From Thiodiazotropha sp040507245 (GTDB lineage Bacteria; Pseudomonadota; Gammaproteobacteria; Chromatiales; Chromatiaceae): DNA of 9,062 nucleotides. Of this stretch, positions 7,189-9,062 are shown piece after piece. Made by a program: the position numbers and the translations under genes. Each line of letters begins with the position of its first letter. Position 1 is the stretch's first letter. The notes beneath the pieces are model-generated. The model did not search any database. It saw nothing but the letters and a program-made list of their open reading frames with translations, and was not told where the DNA came from. The stretch lies in NCBI GenBank assembly GCA_040507245.1, contig JBEVVH010000144.1:1-9062 (forward strand). The letters are read 5' to 3'.

Positions 7189-7530
7189 GTGGTTAAGAAG
7201 CCGGAAGACGAAACCGAAAAAAAGGTTACCAAAAAGAAGGCGGCCAGCAAGAAAAAATCCGTTGCCAAGAAAAAAGTCACTACCAAGAAGACGGCGGCCA
7301 GCAAGAAAAAATCCGTTGCCAAGAAAAAAGTCACTACCAAGAAGACGGCGGCCAAAAAGAGCACTGCCAAGCCGGCTACAAGCTCCAAGCCCAAGATCAG
7401 TCCACGGGAGCGCTATGAGATGATCGCTACCATGGCTTACTACCGCGCCGAAGCCCGAAATTTCGAACCGGGGTATGACGTCGATGACTGGCTCGAATGC
7501 GAGAAGTTTATTGATGACGTGCTGAAGTAG
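7189..7530 (+). CDS. Lysine-rich protein with C-terminal DUF2934-like domain
   Basis: A 113-residue protein in two parts. Residues 1-69 are strongly basic, with 28 lysines and much Ala, Ser, Thr and Val, in KKKSVA, KKKVTT and KKTAAS hexads, like histone H1-type tails and bacterial AlgP-like proteins. Residues about 70-113 (PRERYEMIATMAYYRAEAR, then DVDDWLECEKFID) resemble the DUF2934 domain, whose function is unknown. Start is GTG at 7189 with GAGGGAG seven bases upstream, a very good ribosome binding site. A likely role is binding DNA, RNA or another polyanion through the tail, with the folded end adding specificity or contacts; this is inference. A sigma-70-like promoter and an inverted repeat lie upstream. 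The tail contains an exact internal duplication, and a slippery A AAA AAG heptamer lies at 7218-7224. The gene converges on the transporter gene at 7867. Confidence 0.85.
   Translation: MVKKPEDETEKKVTKKKAASKKKSVAKKKVTTKKTAASKKKSVAKKKVTTKKTAAKKSTAKPATSSKPKISPRERYEMIATMAYYRAEARNFEPGYDVDDWLECEKFIDDVLK
7240..7353 (+). repeat. Perfect 54-bp tandem repeat inside the lysine-rich gene
   Basis: Two copies of a 54-bp unit (7240-7293 and 7294-7347) are identical base for base, followed by the first six bases of a third. Each copy encodes 18 residues, AASKKKSVAKKKVTTKKT. The unit is itself about three 18-bp subunits starting with AAG AAA or AAG AAG, giving three hexapeptides. Identity at silent positions points to a recent duplication or active homogenisation. 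Because 54 is a multiple of three, copy gain or loss keeps the frame and changes only tail length. Confidence 0.95.
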
Positions 7531-7547
7531 CCCGATCGGTCTTCAGC
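7521..7547 (+). terminator. Possible terminator overlapping the stop codon
   Basis: GCTGAAG (7521-7527) pairs with CTTCAGC (7541-7547) in a perfect 7-bp stem around a 13-base loop containing CCGATCGG. The stop codon TAG lies in the loop. The following bases contain only a weak ATATTT, so this may be a 3'-end stabilising hairpin rather than an efficient terminator. Confidence 0.35.
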
Positions 7548-7580
7548 GGATCTGTCCGAATATTTGACGAATCCGTCCCT

Positions 7581-7785
7581 GTTAGGGCCTGTAACACTCA
7601 TCCAATATGCCCCGCTGAGGCTGACTGTGCGCCCGACAAGGCAGAATGAGCATGGTGTAGCCCTGCGACATGAGCGAAGGATAACGCCGCTGGGCGTTCA
7701 ATCAGGCTCAGCCCTTCGGGTTGGTCGAACCGATTGCTGTAGTGGTGTGATGAATAAAGCAACGGCTGGATATGCAAGGCCACTT
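7581..7785. repeat. Hairpin-rich non-coding stretch, possible dispersed repeat
   Basis: This part of the convergent spacer opens with GTTAGGGCCTGTAACACT and carries several stem-loops. Examples are AACGCC-GCTG-GGCGTT at 7683-7698, CAGCCC-TTC-GGGTTG just after it, and GGTT-GGTCG-AACC. Both strands have incidental open frames (7564-7857 plus, 7598-7783 minus) without domains or start signals. The look is that of a short intergenic repeat or the worn end of an insertion sequence, but only one copy is in the window and I find no clear terminal inverted repeats. Boundaries are approximate. The rest of the spacer, to 7866, shows no gene. Confidence 0.4.
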
Positions 7786-7866
7786 CGAATCAGAAACGAT
7801 CTGATGCGGATTGTATCGGACATTTGTGCTGTCAATATATTCAAAGTATGGGCTTGATTTCAGGGT

Positions 7867-8760
7867 TCATTTGACCCGGGGCGTCAACACCTGGTGAGTC
7901 CATACCAACAGCCCTGCTCCGACAATCAAGAATGAACCCAGATAGAACGGCCACTCCAAGGTATCATCGAAGACCAGCATGCTGATTACCGCAGCTGCCA
8001 CGAGTTGGGCATTCAGATAGGGAGACAGTCGCGAGGCCGATGCCAGATGGAAGGCCTTGACCAACAGAAAATGTCCTGTCGCTCCCAGCACACCCATGAT
8101 CATCAGGAAGAACCACTGCAAACAACCGGGTGTCTGCCACCAGAGCGGCAATAACAGGGTGAGCACCACCGCACCGGTCAGGGTGGTATGGAATAGTGTC
8201 GTCTGTTCACTATCATACCCCTTCAGGGCGCGGGTCATGACAAAGTAGCAGGCCAGACATATTGCCGCCACACAGGCCAGTAACAGAGCCGGATCAGCTT
8301 CACGAAAACCTGGACGAACGATCAACAGCACCCCCACAAAACCCAAACCGACTGCCAGCCACTCTGGAACCCCAACCGGCTCTTTCAACAGGACACCGGC
8401 CAGCAGGGTCACCAGCACCGGAGCAAAAAACACAATGGCAGTGGCATCGGCCAGGGATACACTTTGAATGGCCCAGTAGAGACAGAGCGTCACCCCCATC
8501 AGGCATGAGGCACGTAGCAGTTGCAGCCAAGGCCGCCGGGTGCGGACAAAACTGAAACCGCCACGCAGGGAAAACACCGCCCCGACCATCAGGGTGTGAA
8601 AAAAGTACCGGGCCCATACCACTTGAGGCATGGACAGATCCCGCATCAACCATTTGCCGATACCATCCATGATTGCCAGAAGTACACTGGCGGTAATAAC
8701 GGCCAAGGCCCCCCAAAACAGGGGATGAGAAATTGCTGTGGTATTGGGGTCGTGGGCCAT
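7867..8760 (-). CDS. DMT-superfamily transporter with two EamA domains
   Basis: A 297-residue inner-membrane protein with about ten predicted hydrophobic helices, the usual size and layout of the drug/metabolite transporter superfamily, in which two five-helix EamA repeats form one carrier. The first repeat shows VWARYFFHTLMVGAVF near residue 45 and, near 105-130, SLADATAIVFFAPVLVTLLA followed by LLKEPV, a typical EamA ending. The second repeat runs from about 155 to 290 and has the parallel SPYLNAQLVAAAVISMLVFDD. Substrate is not predictable from sequence; members export amino acids, nucleobases or drugs, or import metabolites. The ATG at 8760 gives a natural short cytoplasmic start before helix 1, but the ribosome binding site is weak. 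No frameshift or missing segment is visible. It stands alone, convergent with the lysine-rich gene. Confidence 0.92.
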   Translation of the reverse strand: MAHDPNTTAISHPLFWGALAVITASVLLAIMDGIGKWLMRDLSMPQVVWARYFFHTLMVGAVFSLRGGFSFVRTRRPWLQLLRASCLMGVTLCLYWAIQSVSLADATAIVFFAPVLVTLLAGVLLKEPVGVPEWLAVGLGFVGVLLIVRPGFREADPALLLACVAAICLACYFVMTRALKGYDSEQTTLFHTTLTGAVVLTLLLPLWWQTPGCLQWFFLMIMGVLGATGHFLLVKAFHLASASRLSPYLNAQLVAAAVISMLVFDDTLEWPFYLGSFLIVGAGLLVWTHQVLTPRVK

Positions 8761-8814
8761 CTTGGTCGGTTTGCGGTGAATACGCCAGAGAAACTGGACT
8801 ACAGAATTGTCCCG

Positions 8815-8842
8815 AGCATATCCTGCAGGGGCATGAATTCAA
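8815..8842 (-). promoter_or_regulatory. Weak candidate promoter of the transporter gene
   Basis: On the minus strand TTGAAT (8837-8842) and TATGCT (8815-8820) are 16 bases apart; each matches the sigma-70 consensus at four of six positions. The predicted leader is about 50 bases. This is the best pair I found in the spacer but it is not strong. Confidence 0.3.
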
Positions 8843-8939
8843 CAGACAATGGATGAAGAAACCTGCGCGGTCAATCCTTATCAACAGGCCGCTTCCTACC
8901 TCGCGGACAAACCGGATCTGACAGACAGAGGGATTTAAC

Positions 8940-9062
8940 AATTTCACTCAGACAAGGGGAAGCTGCGAGATCTATCGCTGCCAGCCAGGGAAAGCGAAGC
9001 GAAGGCTGGTAGTCCCCGGTAGTCGCGAGGCGATACTGGAAACCCGACGAGCCGTAGGCGCC
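8940..9062. other. Structured non-coding right end, cut by window
   Basis: No gene is supported between 8761 and 9062. From about 8980 the sequence folds readily. CCAGCC (8981-8986) pairs with GGCTGG (9004-9009) around a loop with AGCGAAGCG. Then CCGGTA (9016-9021) pairs with TACTGG (9034-9039), one pair being a G-T wobble, and inside it TCGC-GAG-GCGA (9023-9033) forms a second stem. GGTAGTC occurs twice (9008-9014 and 9018-9024... with the second inside the stem). The segment ends in GAGCCGTAGGCGCC at the window edge. It may be a dispersed intergenic repeat or part of a structured RNA. Confidence 0.4.

Noticed and set aside
7240..7353. CRISPR array
   Set aside because: The copies are directly adjacent without spacers and lie in frame inside a gene.
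7182..7394. Hydrophobic Phe/Leu/Val-rich frame antisense to the lysine-rich gene
   Set aside because: It is the complement of the AAG/AAA-rich repeat and resembles a membrane protein only by composition.
8300..8947. 215-codon frame overlapping the transporter
   Set aside because: It is a shifted frame over the intact transporter gene, with Cys/Gly-rich composition and no family features.

Overview
The window reads as chromosomal DNA of a gammaproteobacterium of moderate GC content. The evidence is the htpG-adk order on one strand (as in Escherichia coli), an adenylate kinase of the non-zinc Gram-negative type, sigma-32-like heat-shock promoters before htpG, and an outer-membrane barrel gene of a type tied to PEP-CTERM/exosortase exopolysaccharide systems. 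I cannot name the species. An environmental or sulfur-oxidising gammaproteobacterium would fit, but that is only an impression.

Layout. Positions 1-137 are AT-rich and hold no gene. A strong intrinsic terminator (132-177) closes adk (216-860, minus). A gap of about 500 bases with a GATCCG palindrome separates adk from htpG (1362-3266, minus), which has its own GC-rich terminator at 1307-1324. Two CTTGAAA promoter-like elements lie upstream of htpG. Next, still on the minus strand, is a 485-residue secreted beta-barrel protein (3556-5013). Divergent from it is a complete phosphoglucomutase (5273-6907, plus). A good sigma-70-type promoter with an inverted repeat at the expected transcription start precedes a small lysine-rich protein with a C-terminal DUF2934-like domain (7189-7530, plus). 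This gene converges on a ten-helix EamA/DMT-family transporter (7867-8760, minus). The space between them holds a hairpin-rich, repeat-like non-coding stretch. The right end (about 8940-9062) has no gene but forms two adjacent hairpins and is cut by the window edge.

How the genes relate. htpG (chaperone) and adk (adenine nucleotide balance) are housekeeping genes, each apparently separately terminated. The barrel protein and phosphoglucomutase share an intergenic region. Phosphoglucomutase feeds glucose-1-phosphate into nucleotide-sugar and polysaccharide synthesis, and the barrel family is linked to exopolysaccharide/exosortase systems, so a common surface-polysaccharide theme is possible but not shown. 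I see no complete undescribed system. The items most worth a second look are the tandem heat-shock promoters, the perfect 54-bp repeat in the lysine-rich protein, the orphan barrel gene, and the two structured non-coding stretches at 7581-7785 and 8940-9062.
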